Shown in pieces: positions 25,185-34,803 of a stretch of DNA of 43,675 nt. The notes beneath the pieces were generated by a model. It ran no database searches and was not told the DNA's origin. It was given only the letters and a program-made list of their open reading frames with translations. A program made the translations under genes and the position numbers. The first letter of the stretch is position 1, and every line of letters begins with the position of its first letter. The DNA lies in the NCBI GenBank assembly GCA_024642205.1, contig JAHEBQ010000055.1, positions 1-43,675 on the forward strand, in the 5' to 3' direction. This DNA is from Planctomycetaceae bacterium. Lineage in GTDB: Bacteria; Planctomycetota; Planctomycetia; Pirellulales; Pirellulaceae.

Positions 25185-27314
25185 TCAATCGCGACGTACT
25201 CTCCGACTGACGACAATCACTCCGGCCAACACTAATGCACCGAACATGGACGGCTCCGGCACGGAAACACTCGACAATTGCAATCGGACATCGTGAGGTC
25301 GATAAAGTACGTTCCAGTTATATTGATGTCCGTTGAGCATCGAGACGGGGTCATTGAGAAACGTTCCGTTCACATTTCCGAGCGACCTCAGGATCGTGAA
25401 CTCGTCACCAATTCCAGGCAGAAACAACCCTCCGCCCGCGTCAATCAAATCAACTTCCAGTAACCCTCCCAACAACGCGTCGCCGGTGCCAACCAGCAAC
25501 AAATCATGCTCGTCGCCGGCCAGGAAGCCGCCAATATCGACTCGCCACGTGCCAGTGTTTTCAAAGCTGTTGACGTTTGCAGCTCCGGCAAATGGATCTA
25601 TTTCCAGCAGGCCATGGTTGGACAATCCTACGGATCCGAGATCGACTTCATCCATTAAGGTCATTTCACACACCGCGCCATTCTGAAAGGTTCCCATGCC
25701 GAGGAAGGAAACATTCCTTTTGACAACCGTTTGACCTTGCATCCGCAACACCGAATCCGCAGGACCGATCTGTACCTGGGCAGGAGCAACTCCCGAACCT
25801 GAAAAAGTCGTATCGGCGTCAATCCGGACTCGACCGCCGGTAACGTTCAGTTCGCCTTCGACGATCATGTGACTGCCTTCGACCCGCGTTTCATACAGAT
25901 TGCTGGCTCCTGACAGATTCATGGTTCCACCCATTGTCCAACTGGCGTTCGCATCGGTCAGGTTCACGCTCAATTTCGGAAAAAAGCCACCTGCAATGTC
26001 GATATTGCCGTTGAACCGGCTGGCATTGGTCGTTCCAATCCGGTCCGCATTGATGGTCAAATTGCCATTTACATTCCAGTCTGTTTTGCCAGCGGCACCA
26101 TCCATATCAAACGCTTGAGCGGTGAGGACGGCTCCCAATGCGTTGGTGACGTTCGCGGAGCCGTTTTGTTGTGAGGCTCCATTAAGCGTGACGTTTCCAT
26201 CCCAGTTCGTCGGGCCGTTGAAGGCGATAAAACCATTGGCCATGTTGTCGTTAACCGTCGTGAATTCCCCCCCCTGCATGACGGTCGTGCCGTCAAACTC
26301 GAGTTTGCCACCCTGTCCCAACGTGAACTGGCCCCCCTGAACCACCGTCGCCCCATCCACTTCCAACCAGTCCGTCCCACCAATATTCACTTCCGCGGTG
26401 CCCGTGAATTCAATCGGCGCGAGGATGCGTAAATGCCCCAAGGCACCACCGACATTCATTTGGCCACCGAACACCATGTCAGTGCCGCTGATCTGAGACG
26501 CGGCCGCTGGATTATTGAAGCCCGCGACATTGATCTCGCTGTTGCTGTCGGCAGCCCAACCCGCATCAACATTCATGGCCAACAGGGTACCCGGTGCCAT
26601 GGATACTGTGCCACTGTACGAGTCGGTCAAGCTGCCCGCGTTGACGGTGAGGACACTGAATAGCTGATCCAGTTGCAAATGCCCATTACCGGTCGTGCCG
26701 TCCAAATCAATCGGATTGATGGGAGACGGTTGTCCTGCGTCAATGATCAATCCGCCATTGTTGCTGGGCCGAATAATTCCGTTATTTGTAAAGTCGCCGG
26801 CCAGTACGGTCCCTCGGCCGAGAATGGTTCCACTAGACACCGAGTCCGAAAATAGCCGAACCGCAACGTCATCTTTCAATTCGAAGTACGAATTCTGCCC
26901 CAGCACCAAGGTGCCGTTGAAGTCATGAAAATTGGGGCCAGCGCTTGGTCGCACGATCAGCCGGGTGCCATTGCCGTTGATCCAGGCCGTCCCGAACGAT
27001 ACGAGCTCGCTATTGTTCATGTCCAGCGTGACGCCATTGGACAAAAATAATTCTCCGTAGTGGAAGCCCAATTCGCCTCCCATTGTCACTGTACTGCTAG
27101 CTGCGACCGGGACGTTACCGAGCCTTATAATGTCGTTCGCCTGCGGTGCGCCGGCCGGGCTCCAATTAGCCCCGTCAAAGAACCAACCATCGCCCGTGTT
27201 CCACCAGAGTTCATCTGCAAGGGCATTCGACACTCCGAAATTTAGCAAACTGCAAACCGTGATGAATGTGACAATTTTCAAGACGTATCGCGCAAGTATG
27301 GACAAGGTGTTCAT
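25185..27314 (-). CDS. PEP-CTERM secreted beta-rich protein
   Basis: 709 residues from the ATG at 27314, signal peptide to about residue 34 (FITVCSLLNFGVSNALADE). The body is a Gly/Asn/Thr-rich series of short beta strands with recurring units (for example GGQFTLGQGGKLEFDGTTV followed by MQGGEFTTVNDN), like parallel beta-helix or autotransporter-type passenger sequences. It ends with SVPEPS, a hydrophobic helix (FGALVLAGVIVVS) and RRVRRD, the PEP-CTERM sorting tail. Family knowledge: PEP-CTERM proteins are exported and processed by an exosortase, often in bacteria with extracellular polysaccharide. No exosortase is seen here. The upstream 545 bp hold no gene. Confidence 0.88.
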   Translation of the reverse strand: MNTLSILARYVLKIVTFITVCSLLNFGVSNALADELWWNTGDGWFFDGANWSPAGAPQANDIIRLGNVPVAASSTVTMGGELGFHYGELFLSNGVTLDMNNSELVSFGTAWINGNGTRLIVRPSAGPNFHDFNGTLVLGQNSYFELKDDVAVRLFSDSVSSGTILGRGTVLAGDFTNNGIIRPSNNGGLIIDAGQPSPINPIDLDGTTGNGHLQLDQLFSVLTVNAGSLTDSYSGTVSMAPGTLLAMNVDAGWAADSNSEINVAGFNNPAAASQISGTDMVFGGQMNVGGALGHLRILAPIEFTGTAEVNIGGTDWLEVDGATVVQGGQFTLGQGGKLEFDGTTVMQGGEFTTVNDNMANGFIAFNGPTNWDGNVTLNGASQQNGSANVTNALGAVLTAQAFDMDGAAGKTDWNVNGNLTINADRIGTTNASRFNGNIDIAGGFFPKLSVNLTDANASWTMGGTMNLSGASNLYETRVEGSHMIVEGELNVTGGRVRIDADTTFSGSGVAPAQVQIGPADSVLRMQGQTVVKRNVSFLGMGTFQNGAVCEMTLMDEVDLGSVGLSNHGLLEIDPFAGAANVNSFENTGTWRVDIGGFLAGDEHDLLLVGTGDALLGGLLEVDLIDAGGGLFLPGIGDEFTILRSLGNVNGTFLNDPVSMLNGHQYNWNVLYRPHDVRLQLSSVSVPEPSMFGALVLAGVIVVSRRVRRD

Positions 27315-27859
27315 TGATGGAGGCTCGTAACAATTGCGTGGCTAAGGCGAAAAACTGACGTATCTGGAGGTTCGGCCTGAGCGCCGCATCCTCAGAATAG
27401 AAGACGACAGAGTCGATCGTTCGAAGCGCGATTTTTGAGTTTATTCTGGTCCATTGAGGGTTCCTGGCCATTGGGTGGACCAAGTGCATGTTGCACTTAC
27501 CTCTAGCGTTTGCGGCGTCAATCATTCATGCAAAAACTGACGAATCAACGCGACAACAAAATTAAATGCGCTCTAATGGACACGGGGCTCATTCGGTTTT
27601 CTGCCAGATAGGCAGCCGATCGCCTCAGGCACGAACCATCCAGAGAGTCTCCTGACTCTGGGCCAAAAAAAATCTTCCGTAACCGACCATAAAAAAAGAA
27701 TCAGCTGGGGCTTGAACAAGCGCCGTTAGCTGTGGATGCTCCTTGCCCCTTACGTTGTTTTTGGAAATGCCGGCAGGGACGAAGCGGATCCGATCAATGA
27801 GTGCGATCGTTGGAACCTGGCGGAACGACGCATGGAGATGGGAATGCCGGTCAGTCAGC
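27315..27859. other. Intergenic region between the WD40 kinase and the PEP-CTERM gene
   Basis: No supported gene. It contains an imperfect palindrome at about 27630-27652 (CCAGAGAGTC TCCT GACTCTGG) followed by a run of A on the plus strand; it lacks a T run in the useful orientation, so it is not a convincing terminator. The minus frame at 27211-27525 overlaps the PEP-CTERM start and is judged a chance frame. Confidence 0.5.
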
Positions 27860-30800
27860 CTACCGCTGGAATTCTATGAGCGTACCCTTGGAGTTCGTCT
27901 TCTGACCTTTGTATTCCTGCCAAAGACGGATCCATTGTTGTGCCGAGAGAGAGCGGGGATTGCCATCGATAATGGTTTTGTTGGCCAACAATTCACTGAT
28001 TTGGCGGGCGACTGGCAGCGTGATACCGGGTTGTCGGTGAAGACTGCCCAAGTCAACATTCAAGACATGTCCGCCTGCGACAATGACGTGTCTTGAATCA
28101 CTGGAAACAAGGAGTTGCGATGAGCCCGCCGGAACCGCGATCGGTTTGGCGGCCAGTTCCCCTTGGGCCGCATTCCAGACTCGTAATTGATCGTCCAGAC
28201 CGAGGGTCAGCAAAAACCTGGCATCGGGCGTGAACGAGGCGGCGACGACGTCGGCGTCGTGACTCAGTTGGTCAAGCAGAACATTTCCGGATCGCCAATC
28301 GATCAACCTCGCATGACCATCACGGCAACCGGTCAAGAGAAACTTTCCATCCGGGCTAAACTCGACAGAATGGACATACGAGGGATGTGGGAATGGATGT
28401 TCTTGCAAAACTCCGGATTCCAAATCAATGATCGAGACAACCATGTTCTGACCGCCGGCCATCGCCAGGTATTTGCTATCCGGGGATATCGACACCGCCG
28501 CGAGCGGAGACTGGTCCCCATGGACCAGTGGGAATTTCAGCCGTTGGTTCGCGAGATCCCAGACCCCCAGCCCTCGGTGCCGGGTGCTCCAAGAAATGAG
28601 CATTGTCCCGTTGGGGCTGTAGACGACCTGTTCGTTGATGGGGTTTTGCGGAAATATCGTTACCTTGGAGACACGGTTGGTCCGATCACCATAGGTTCGA
28701 AACGTCGTTTCGATTTCACGATTGGACGCATTGATCAACACGATTTCCATTCTGGCGGTACCTACGGCAATTTGTTTACCGTCAGGACGATAGGCAACCC
28801 ATCTTGGTTCGGACGGCATGGGGATTGGAAGACCAATCGGTTCACGATCCGGCATGGTCCAGAACCGGGCGTTACCAGCGGTTCCATCGGTTGCCAACAT
28901 GGTTTTCGTCGATCTCGCAGTCGCAGCGTGTACCGTTACCAACTGGGATCCGTCTGGCGAACAGGCGGCGTTGAGCAGGTGTCCATTTTCCCGCGGTGAC
29001 TCATTGGCGTTGCCTGCCGAAACGGCGCCATCGAAATACGTATACACGGCGGCATGCTTCATGTGTCCTGACCATTGAGAGATTCCGCTGGTCATCCACC
29101 GCGATTGGTCGACCGGTCTGACAAACGTGCCGCCTGGTTCCACCGTCAGCCGGTTTCCCATTGGCCGGAAATCAGGGATTTCCCAAAAGCGAACCAGGCC
29201 ATCTATCTGAACAGTCACCAGGTGCCGGCCGTCGGGCGTGAACTCAATCCGCCGCACTCGGTTTTGATGCGCCAGGATCGCCAGCGGGACCACCCGTTCT
29301 GGCAAATCAAAAACACGGTTCATTTCTGATCTGGGTGATTGGGATCTCCATAATCGTACTTCGCTATTCCATCCGCCCGTGGCAAACAGCCCCCCGGTTC
29401 CAATCGAAACCGTACTCACGCGATTGTCATGGGCTACGTCATGCTGGTGGACGACTTCAAGCCGTGGCCCTTCAACCGATCCCTCGGTTGCCACGTCGCC
29501 CAGACGAAGCAGTCGTGCCTGATTAAAACCGCCCGAAAGTGCAAGCCCGCCATCCGCAGAAACACAGTAGGAGTAAACCGGAGACGTAAATTGAATCGGT
29601 CCCAACCGTTTTCCGGTTTCGACATCAAAGGCATCGATATGATTTTCAGCGACCCTGATGAGCAGTGCCCGCTCGTCTTTCGCAAACGTGGGCAAGAAAC
29701 TGCGTCGACCATCGAGAACGCTATAGTAGCTGCTGCGTTGTCGAAAAAGTTCTCGAATTCCGTCCCTTTCCACTGCAAAGACGGTTGCCCTCCGACTATT
29801 GTCGGTGCAAACCAGTCGGCTTCCGTTTTGGTTGGCGGTCGTGTCAAGTATCGTGCCCGGCAATTGGATATCACTGCCCACTCGGACCCCGGTTGCCAGG
29901 TCGAAGACGGAAAATACTTTTCCAGCGGCGACGCCCAATTTTTGATGGTTGTCCAGTAATACGAGGCGATTGATAGAACCCTGCCCCTGAATCAGGCTGG
30001 CCGGTTTACGAAGGTTCAGGTCGACCGAGAGGACCTTGCCGTCCCGGCATCCAGTCAGGATCGAGTTGCCGTCTGCAGCCCAGATCGCATAACTCAGACG
30101 GGGTACGACGTCGTTCAGATTCCATTGGGTCCCGTTGCCGTAATTCCACACGATAAATGAGGATCGCGACCGGTACATCAGCACGTTGCGATCGGGATTG
30201 AACTGAATTTCATCCAAAGATTCGATGTTGTTATATTGATTGGGCATCAACATGGCAGCCACCGGAATCGGGTGTTGATTCAGCCAGGTTTCGTAGTGAA
30301 TCAATTGTTGATTGACGACTTCCGGCGAGTTAGCCGACAAGGCAGCGGCTTCCGTGAACCACAATAGTGCTTCCCCCACATTGCTGTTTTTTGCCTGCCA
30401 GATTGCGTTGGAGTTGAGCAGGTTGACTTGCGTTTTCAGCGCGTTTTTCGATGCTTTTTTCTCCTCTTCCAATGCGGTGGTGACTTCGCTTCGCAAGCTG
30501 GATTCCGTTAGGGCGCTGTCCTCGATCAGCAATCGCGAGTTGCGTTCACTCCAGGCCAGGAACGCTGCAAAAAAAGTGGTCGCAAACATCAACACGATCA
30601 CCGCACCACTCAGTCCAGCAATTGCCGGATTGCGTTGGCACCAGCGAACGAACTTTTCCGAAGAAGTGATCGGTCGGGCCAGGACCGGTTGGCCCTCGAG
30701 GTATCGTGCAAGATCTTCGGCCATCGCCTCAGCGGAGTGATAACGAAGCTCCGGTGATTTCTCGAGGCACTTCAAACAGACTGTCTCGAGGTCCCGATCA

Positions 30801-31747
30801 ACGTCCGAATTCTTGAGCCGTGGTGAAGCCGCAGGTTCATCGACGACACGCCGAAGTACTTCAATGGATGAGTCGCCTGTAAACGGAGCATCACCTGTCA
30901 AAAGAGCATACAGCAGCGCCCCCAAGCCGTAGACATCCGTCGCTACCGTAAGGCTCCGGGTTTTTCCCGCCGCCTGCTCCGGTGACATGAAGCCCGGCGT
31001 CCCCAAAATCGTTCCTGATTGAGTTAATTCGGTGTCGTATTTGATCAGTTTGGCCAAACCGAAATCGGTCACAAACGGCTGCTGCAACGAGTTCAATAAC
31101 ACATTGGCGGGCTTTAAATCCCGATGCAAAATCCCACGCTGGTGGGCGTGACTGACACCTTGCGCGATGGCGAGAGTCAATCGTGCCGCATCTTCGGGCG
31201 TCACATTCTGGCCGTCGATATATTGCTTAAGATTGCAACCTTCGATCAGTTGCATACAGAGCCAGGGATTGCCGTCGGTAATGCCAACTTCGTGAATCGA
31301 TACGATGCTGGGATGAGAGAGAGCCGCGGCGGCTTCGGCTTCCATTCGGAAACGTCCCGTTTCGACCGGATTGCAACGAAGAAGTTTGATCGCGACAAAA
31401 CGATCCAGGCTCTTTTGTCGCGCCCGGTAAATCACCCCCATGCCTCCCACACCGATTCGCTCCAGGAGTTCAAACTCTCCAAAATCCCTCGGTAACACTT
31501 CATCGGCGGCAGTCAAAACTTCCGGATCCATTAAATCCGAAAGTTCAACAGCCAAGTGCTCCATTCCGCCCCAGTTCGCCAGGAATTCGGCGATTTCTGT
31601 TTTCCAATCGGGGAATCTCGCTGGCAGCGACTCGACTTCCTCCTCACCACGTTCCAGCGCCGATATGCAGTACTCAAGTACCTCGTCCAGCGTCAAAGTG
31701 GCAGGCAAGGTATCGGACCGTTCGGGATCATCGATAGGTGTGTTCAT
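27860..31747 (-). CDS. Membrane Ser/Thr protein kinase with WD40-repeat sensor half
   Basis: 1295 residues from the ATG at 31747. After an acidic N-terminal 90 residues the kinase domain runs from about 92 to 370: LLERIGVGGMGVIYRARQ, FVAIKLLRC (K121), GILHRDLKPANVLLN (D210), FVTDFGLAKLI (D228) and GTPGFMSPEQAAGK. A transmembrane helix at about 378-402 (LSGAVIVLMFATTFFAAFLAWS) is followed by a coiled segment and a long beta-propeller region of WD40-type repeats with recurrent GH.xxV and FSPDGxxLLTG sequences (VHSVEFSPDGKFLLTGCRDG; AASFTPDARFLLTLGLDDQL). The kinase is intact with all catalytic residues. Its sigma factor partner is encoded just upstream (31878-32495). It should be a membrane sensor kinase; ligand and targets are unknown. 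Confidence 0.96.
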   Translation of the reverse strand: MNTPIDDPERSDTLPATLTLDEVLEYCISALERGEEEVESLPARFPDWKTEIAEFLANWGGMEHLAVELSDLMDPEVLTAADEVLPRDFGEFELLERIGVGGMGVIYRARQKSLDRFVAIKLLRCNPVETGRFRMEAEAAAALSHPSIVSIHEVGITDGNPWLCMQLIEGCNLKQYIDGQNVTPEDAARLTLAIAQGVSHAHQRGILHRDLKPANVLLNSLQQPFVTDFGLAKLIKYDTELTQSGTILGTPGFMSPEQAAGKTRSLTVATDVYGLGALLYALLTGDAPFTGDSSIEVLRRVVDEPAASPRLKNSDVDRDLETVCLKCLEKSPELRYHSAEAMAEDLARYLEGQPVLARPITSSEKFVRWCQRNPAIAGLSGAVIVLMFATTFFAAFLAWSERNSRLLIEDSALTESSLRSEVTTALEEEKKASKNALKTQVNLLNSNAIWQAKNSNVGEALLWFTEAAALSANSPEVVNQQLIHYETWLNQHPIPVAAMLMPNQYNNIESLDEIQFNPDRNVLMYRSRSSFIVWNYGNGTQWNLNDVVPRLSYAIWAADGNSILTGCRDGKVLSVDLNLRKPASLIQGQGSINRLVLLDNHQKLGVAAGKVFSVFDLATGVRVGSDIQLPGTILDTTANQNGSRLVCTDNSRRATVFAVERDGIRELFRQRSSYYSVLDGRRSFLPTFAKDERALLIRVAENHIDAFDVETGKRLGPIQFTSPVYSYCVSADGGLALSGGFNQARLLRLGDVATEGSVEGPRLEVVHQHDVAHDNRVSTVSIGTGGLFATGGWNSEVRLWRSQSPRSEMNRVFDLPERVVPLAILAHQNRVRRIEFTPDGRHLVTVQIDGLVRFWEIPDFRPMGNRLTVEPGGTFVRPVDQSRWMTSGISQWSGHMKHAAVYTYFDGAVSAGNANESPRENGHLLNAACSPDGSQLVTVHAATARSTKTMLATDGTAGNARFWTMPDREPIGLPIPMPSEPRWVAYRPDGKQIAVGTARMEIVLINASNREIETTFRTYGDRTNRVSKVTIFPQNPINEQVVYSPNGTMLISWSTRHRGLGVWDLANQRLKFPLVHGDQSPLAAVSISPDSKYLAMAGGQNMVVSIIDLESGVLQEHPFPHPSYVHSVEFSPDGKFLLTGCRDGHARLIDWRSGNVLLDQLSHDADVVAASFTPDARFLLTLGLDDQLRVWNAAQGELAAKPIAVPAGSSQLLVSSDSRHVIVAGGHVLNVDLGSLHRQPGITLPVARQISELLANKTIIDGNPRSLSAQQWIRLWQEYKGQKTNSKGTLIEFQR

Positions 31748-31877
31748 CTGAAACTAGTATTCCATCTCAGCCTGGTTTTCGGGTAGTGGACGAGGCAAGG
31801 AGTCCATTCGGGTATTGTGGACATAGGACTCGTAGCCTCGTTCACTACGGCCTACCCGAAAGTTGAGTCGACTTGAA

Positions 31878-32495
31878 CTACCAATATGCCAACAAAGTTC
31901 GGAGCGTCTTGAGTCCGCGAAACAACAGCCCGGCGACGGCGGGTGGGGTGCGCCCAATCAACTCCGCAGTCTCGTTCAAGGACCGCCCCTGCAAATGATG
32001 GAAGACGATGACTTCTTGTTGGGCCACGGGAAGCTTTTGGATCGCGTCGTTTAGACGCCGCAACTGCTCGTTACGCGAAACGCACAGGCTGGGAGTGGTC
32101 TGCTCGGAAGCCAACCAATCGTTTGGCCGGATATTCGCACTGTCGCCATTGTTTTCCAGTGAGCACTCGCGGCGGACATCCCGTTTTTTTCGGGTCAACG
32201 CGCGCGCCGCGTCGGCAACGTTGTGAGCGAGAATCTGGCTCAACCATTTTGCCATCTCGGCACCACTGCTACCCCGAAACTGGTGAAGATTTTGATGGGC
32301 ATCCAGCAGCGTTTGCTGGACGATATCCGAATGTTCCAGCTTTGCCCGAAATCCCGATACCATTCCAATCGCTCTAAGGCGAAGGAAACTCCGATAACGT
32401 CCCAATTCCCGGATGGATCCAGATGCGGATAACGAACGAGAATGATTCAATTCAGGCCAATGATTGTCAGTGAAGTCGGCATTTTGCAAGCTCAT
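31878..32495 (-). CDS. ECF-type sigma factor, planctomycete subfamily 1 (TIGR02984-like)
   Basis: 205 residues from the ATG at 32495, preceded by GAGGAAATTGAGG; the frame runs open to 32723, but the upstream part is not sigma-like. Region 2: LGRYRSFLRLRAIGMVSGF, HSDIVQQTLLDAHQNLHQF, AEMAKWLSQILAHNVADAAR. Region 4: LNDAIQKLPVAQQEVIVFHH, QGRSLNETAELIGRTPPAVAG, LLFRGLKTLRTLL. This matches the planctomycete-specific TIGR02984 pattern. The WD40 kinase begins 130 bp downstream on the same strand, the usual pair. It should redirect RNA polymerase to a regulon linked with the kinase's signal. This is the only sigma-kinase pair in the window with both genes intact and adjacent. Confidence 0.93.
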   Translation of the reverse strand: MSLQNADFTDNHWPELNHSRSLSASGSIRELGRYRSFLRLRAIGMVSGFRAKLEHSDIVQQTLLDAHQNLHQFRGSSGAEMAKWLSQILAHNVADAARALTRKKRDVRRECSLENNGDSANIRPNDWLASEQTTPSLCVSRNEQLRRLNDAIQKLPVAQQEVIVFHHLQGRSLNETAELIGRTPPAVAGLLFRGLKTLRTLLAYW

Positions 32496-32818
32496 CCTCA
32501 ATTTCCTCGCGTCCAGAACTTGATCAACAATAAGCATGAATCCACTGATGATTAACGAAAAAATAGCGGCCCGTTGGTCAACGGTCTCCAATGGTATGGC
32601 GTCGCCCAGATTGTAATATACAGGGCGCCGAAATCCGGCGAGGTGAGCGCGCGATTTTTGGAAAACCGCAAATTTTTGCTGAATTTGGAACCAGCAGCTC
32701 ATCGGAACCGATGATTCCCGCAACCAAGGTCAATTAAACGTCAGCAGCAAATACAGATCGTAAAAGAATCGGAAGTCAAGATCACGGTAAAGACCTTGTC
32801 ACGACGATCCATTCGCTT

Positions 32819-33142
32819 TTGACACTCGATGATCCGGAAAATGAATTCCTTCAAAAGGAAGACAAATCCAAATCGGACGATAATGCATTGGTCGTTGCGC
32901 TTGCTCGTGCCTGGCAATGGCAGGAAGAGTTGGAGTCGGGTGAGTATTCGACAGTCGAAGAATTGGCAACGGCGAAACAGATTGACGTCAGCTACGTGCG
33001 CCGGATGCTCCGCCTCAATTCGTTGGCTCCCGATATTGTCGAGGCGATTTTGATGGGTAATGGACCGGATGGCTTGAGCTTGCGGCAACTCCATCGTGGG
33101 ATTCCGGTGTCGTGGAAAACGCAGCGCGAGTTGTGGGCATGA
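32819..33142 (+). CDS. HTH protein of the recombinase-associated type, copy 2
   Basis: 107 residues if begun at the TTG at 32819; the frame opens further upstream without an ATG. Core: LVVALARAWQWQEELESGEY, VEELATAKQIDVSYVRRM, LNSLAPDIVEAILMGNG, then GLSLRQLHRGIPVSW. The first about 150 bases of the core are almost identical to copy 1 and the last about 50 to copy 3, so the copies look recombined. It ends with TGA followed at once by a terminator of the oppositely directed P-domain fragment. Family members lie downstream of serine recombinases; none is adjacent here. It probably binds DNA through the HTH; it may be a fragment because the usual N-terminal part is not recognised. Confidence 0.6.
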   Translation: MTLDDPENEFLQKEDKSKSDDNALVVALARAWQWQEELESGEYSTVEELATAKQIDVSYVRRMLRLNSLAPDIVEAILMGNGPDGLSLRQLHRGIPVSWKTQRELWA

Positions 33143-33170
33143 AAAAACCCCGACCGGTGAGATCGGGGTT
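33142..33170 (-). terminator. Intrinsic terminator of the P-domain fragment
   Basis: Minus strand: AACCCCGA, 9-nt loop, TCGGGGTT, then TTTTTT. Eight-base perfect stem. It follows the TAA of the P-domain fragment by about 25 nt and touches the stop codon of HTH copy 2 on the other strand. Confidence 0.8.
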
Positions 33171-33195
33171 CATTGCTTGTCGAGACTCGTCCCGC

Positions 33196-33384
33196 TTAGT
33201 AGTCGACCGTAATCGACCAGCTGTTAAGCGTGCCAGTTCGTTTATTCCGGGTGTCGTAGACTTCCAGCGTCCAATTTCCGAGGCTGGAGCTACCGTTGAA
33301 GTCGGCAACGACGTTGTCACCCGAGAAATTGAACAGCTGAACCGGCGGTCGTGCGAACGGTTCGCTTGTTGATGCGTCGTGCGG
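33196..33384 (-). pseudogene. C-terminal remnant of a P-domain (proprotein convertase-type) protein
   Basis: The minus frame, bounded upstream by an in-frame TAA at 33385-33387 and with no start codon, reads SEPFARPPVQLFNFSGDNVV, ADFNGSSSLGNWTLEVYDTR and NKRTGTLNSWSITVDY-stop at 33196-33198. The GxWTLEVxD...TGTLNSWSIT ending is the signature of P/HomB domains found at the C-terminus of secreted subtilases and other exoenzymes. Only about 60 residues, roughly the last half of one domain, remain. It keeps its own terminator (33142-33170). The rest of the gene has been lost, probably by the insertion that brought in neighbouring sequences. Confidence 0.75.
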
Positions 33385-33446
33385 TTACTAAATTCCGTCC
33401 CAAAGGAAAATCGCAGACCTGACGAAATTACAGAATTGACAAGTGG

Positions 33447-34661
33447 CTATTGTTGGGATACCGGTGTCAGGAGTACTGCAATTCGTTGGCCATCGAGCAC
33501 AAAGGAACCGCAGATAGCTGGATAATCTGGAGCGACGATCTCGCTCAAAGCGCCCCGTTCAGAAATGTCTGGAACGAAATGGAATGCCCCTTGGTCCCAG
33601 GCAGTAATTAGTGCTGAATCTCCAATTAGGGAAGTTGAGTTCAGTTCTATAAACCCAGTCCCCTCATGATAAAATGAAGTTTGCCCCCAAATGACAAAGT
33701 CTTCCGCGTTATTTAACGAGTAGGTTCCATTCGCTGACTCAGGAAACCATTCGAATGGTTCGGATTTGCTGTCGTCATAACGAAACGCCCGGTTGCGGAA
33801 TTTATTCTTGCGTATCTCAGCGCTATAGGTTCCAGCCATCACGCCGAAGTCGTTAATTCGGTTAACGCCTCTGCCGGAAGTTCCTGAGAATATTGCAGGA
33901 AACGTCTCGACATTGGCAGAGCCCACTGTGACACGAAATGAATAGTCGTTACTCAGAACGCCTGCGATCTGTGCAGCTCCAAATATTGAAGAATTGTTGA
34001 TATCGATTTCCCCAATACCACGTATCAACACTGGAACTGGGGTGATGACGTCGTCATCGGGGCTTCCGAAATCGAGACCCGGATTGAACACCATCACACC
34101 ATGCGCCTCTCCCTGCTTGTAGGTAATAACGATGTCGCCGTCATCATTGACGGCAGCTGCCATCGACCGGCTCGATTGTCCGTTTGGCAGTACGATCAGC
34201 TGAGGCCCAGTTGGGAGAAACAAATTTGCAGCAAACGGAAGCCAGTCCCCTCCATAATCGAAGGGTCCCTCGGGGGCTAGATAGCCGACAACCATTCCGT
34301 CTTCGTTAATATCCTGTGCTGATGCAATGGTCCACCCTTCGGGTGCAGAAAGAATCGAATTCAGATCCACGGCTGGTGTGCTGAAATTCACCGAATCATA
34401 GATGAACCCAAACCTGTTAATTTCTGTGTCAAAGCTCCCGACAACTTGCCCTCCGTTATTCATTGCAGTGACCCCCAACGTGGAAGTGGCCGTTGGCATC
34501 GGGATTGACTCAATTTTAAAAATCACCGGAGGCGGAGTTGGATCCCCGCCGCCACCGTTGCCACCTTTCCCCTTTCCCTGGGCCCGTACGGACCCGGCAA
34601 AAAGCCCTACGGCCAAAATCGTGCAGCCAATCGTCAGCAAACGAAACAAAGTGCGTTTCAT
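33447..34661 (-). CDS. Secreted HAF-type beta-repeat protein, no anchor
   Basis: 404 residues from the ATG at 34661 with an excellent AGGAG upstream. Signal peptide 1-28 (LLTIGCTILAVGLFAGSVRAQ), a Gly/Lys/Pro linker, then repeated motifs in which an interior 'NNGGQVVGSF' or 'NEDGMVVGYL' follows a strand, as in HAF repeats (VTAMNNGGQVVGSFDTEINR, AQDINEDGMVVGYLAPEG, VNRINDFGVMAGTYS). It ends LLTPVSQQ with no PEP-CTERM tail, unlike its relative at 41528-42694. These proteins are predicted to be extracellular beta-propeller-like; their role is not known. An inverted repeat at 34717-34730 lies 56 bp before the start. Confidence 0.8.
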   Translation of the reverse strand: MKRTLFRLLTIGCTILAVGLFAGSVRAQGKGKGGNGGGGDPTPPPVIFKIESIPMPTATSTLGVTAMNNGGQVVGSFDTEINRFGFIYDSVNFSTPAVDLNSILSAPEGWTIASAQDINEDGMVVGYLAPEGPFDYGGDWLPFAANLFLPTGPQLIVLPNGQSSRSMAAAVNDDGDIVITYKQGEAHGVMVFNPGLDFGSPDDDVITPVPVLIRGIGEIDINNSSIFGAAQIAGVLSNDYSFRVTVGSANVETFPAIFSGTSGRGVNRINDFGVMAGTYSAEIRKNKFRNRAFRYDDSKSEPFEWFPESANGTYSLNNAEDFVIWGQTSFYHEGTGFIELNSTSLIGDSALITAWDQGAFHFVPDISERGALSEIVAPDYPAICGSFVLDGQRIAVLLTPVSQQ

Positions 34662-34716
34662 GGTCGTTACTCCTGTTCGTTCGCGTTAAAATAAAAATGG
34701 TGGAACACATGAGCGC

Positions 34717-34730
34717 GCGAACAAGTTCGC
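34717..34730. promoter_or_regulatory. Perfect palindrome upstream of the HAF-type gene
   Basis: GCGAACAAGTTCGC is a perfect 14-base palindrome about 56 bp upstream of the ATG at 34661. The size and location suit a dimer-bound operator. It has GAAC and GTTC arms like LexA sites but with a 2-base rather than 4-base spacer, so it is not a known LexA box. Confidence 0.35.
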
Positions 34731-34748
34731 TCGCGTGTTACCTTCACA

Positions 34749-34789
34749 GGGCTGGTGAGCTCTTGGTAGGACTTGAGGCTCGCCAGCCC
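34749..34789. repeat. Inverted repeat after the TPR remnant
   Basis: GGGCTGGTGAGC at 34749-34760 pairs with GCTCGCCAGCCC at 34778-34789 around a 17-nt loop, with one wobble or mismatch. It lies between the end of the TPR fragment and the promoter of the HAF-type gene. There is no T run, so it is not a classical terminator. Confidence 0.45.
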
Positions 34790-34803
34790 ACTTATTTCGT
34801 TAA

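Noticed and set aside
34717..34730. LexA/SOS box reading of the palindrome
   Set aside because: GAAC and GTTC are separated by two bases rather than four, so it does not fit known LexA sites.
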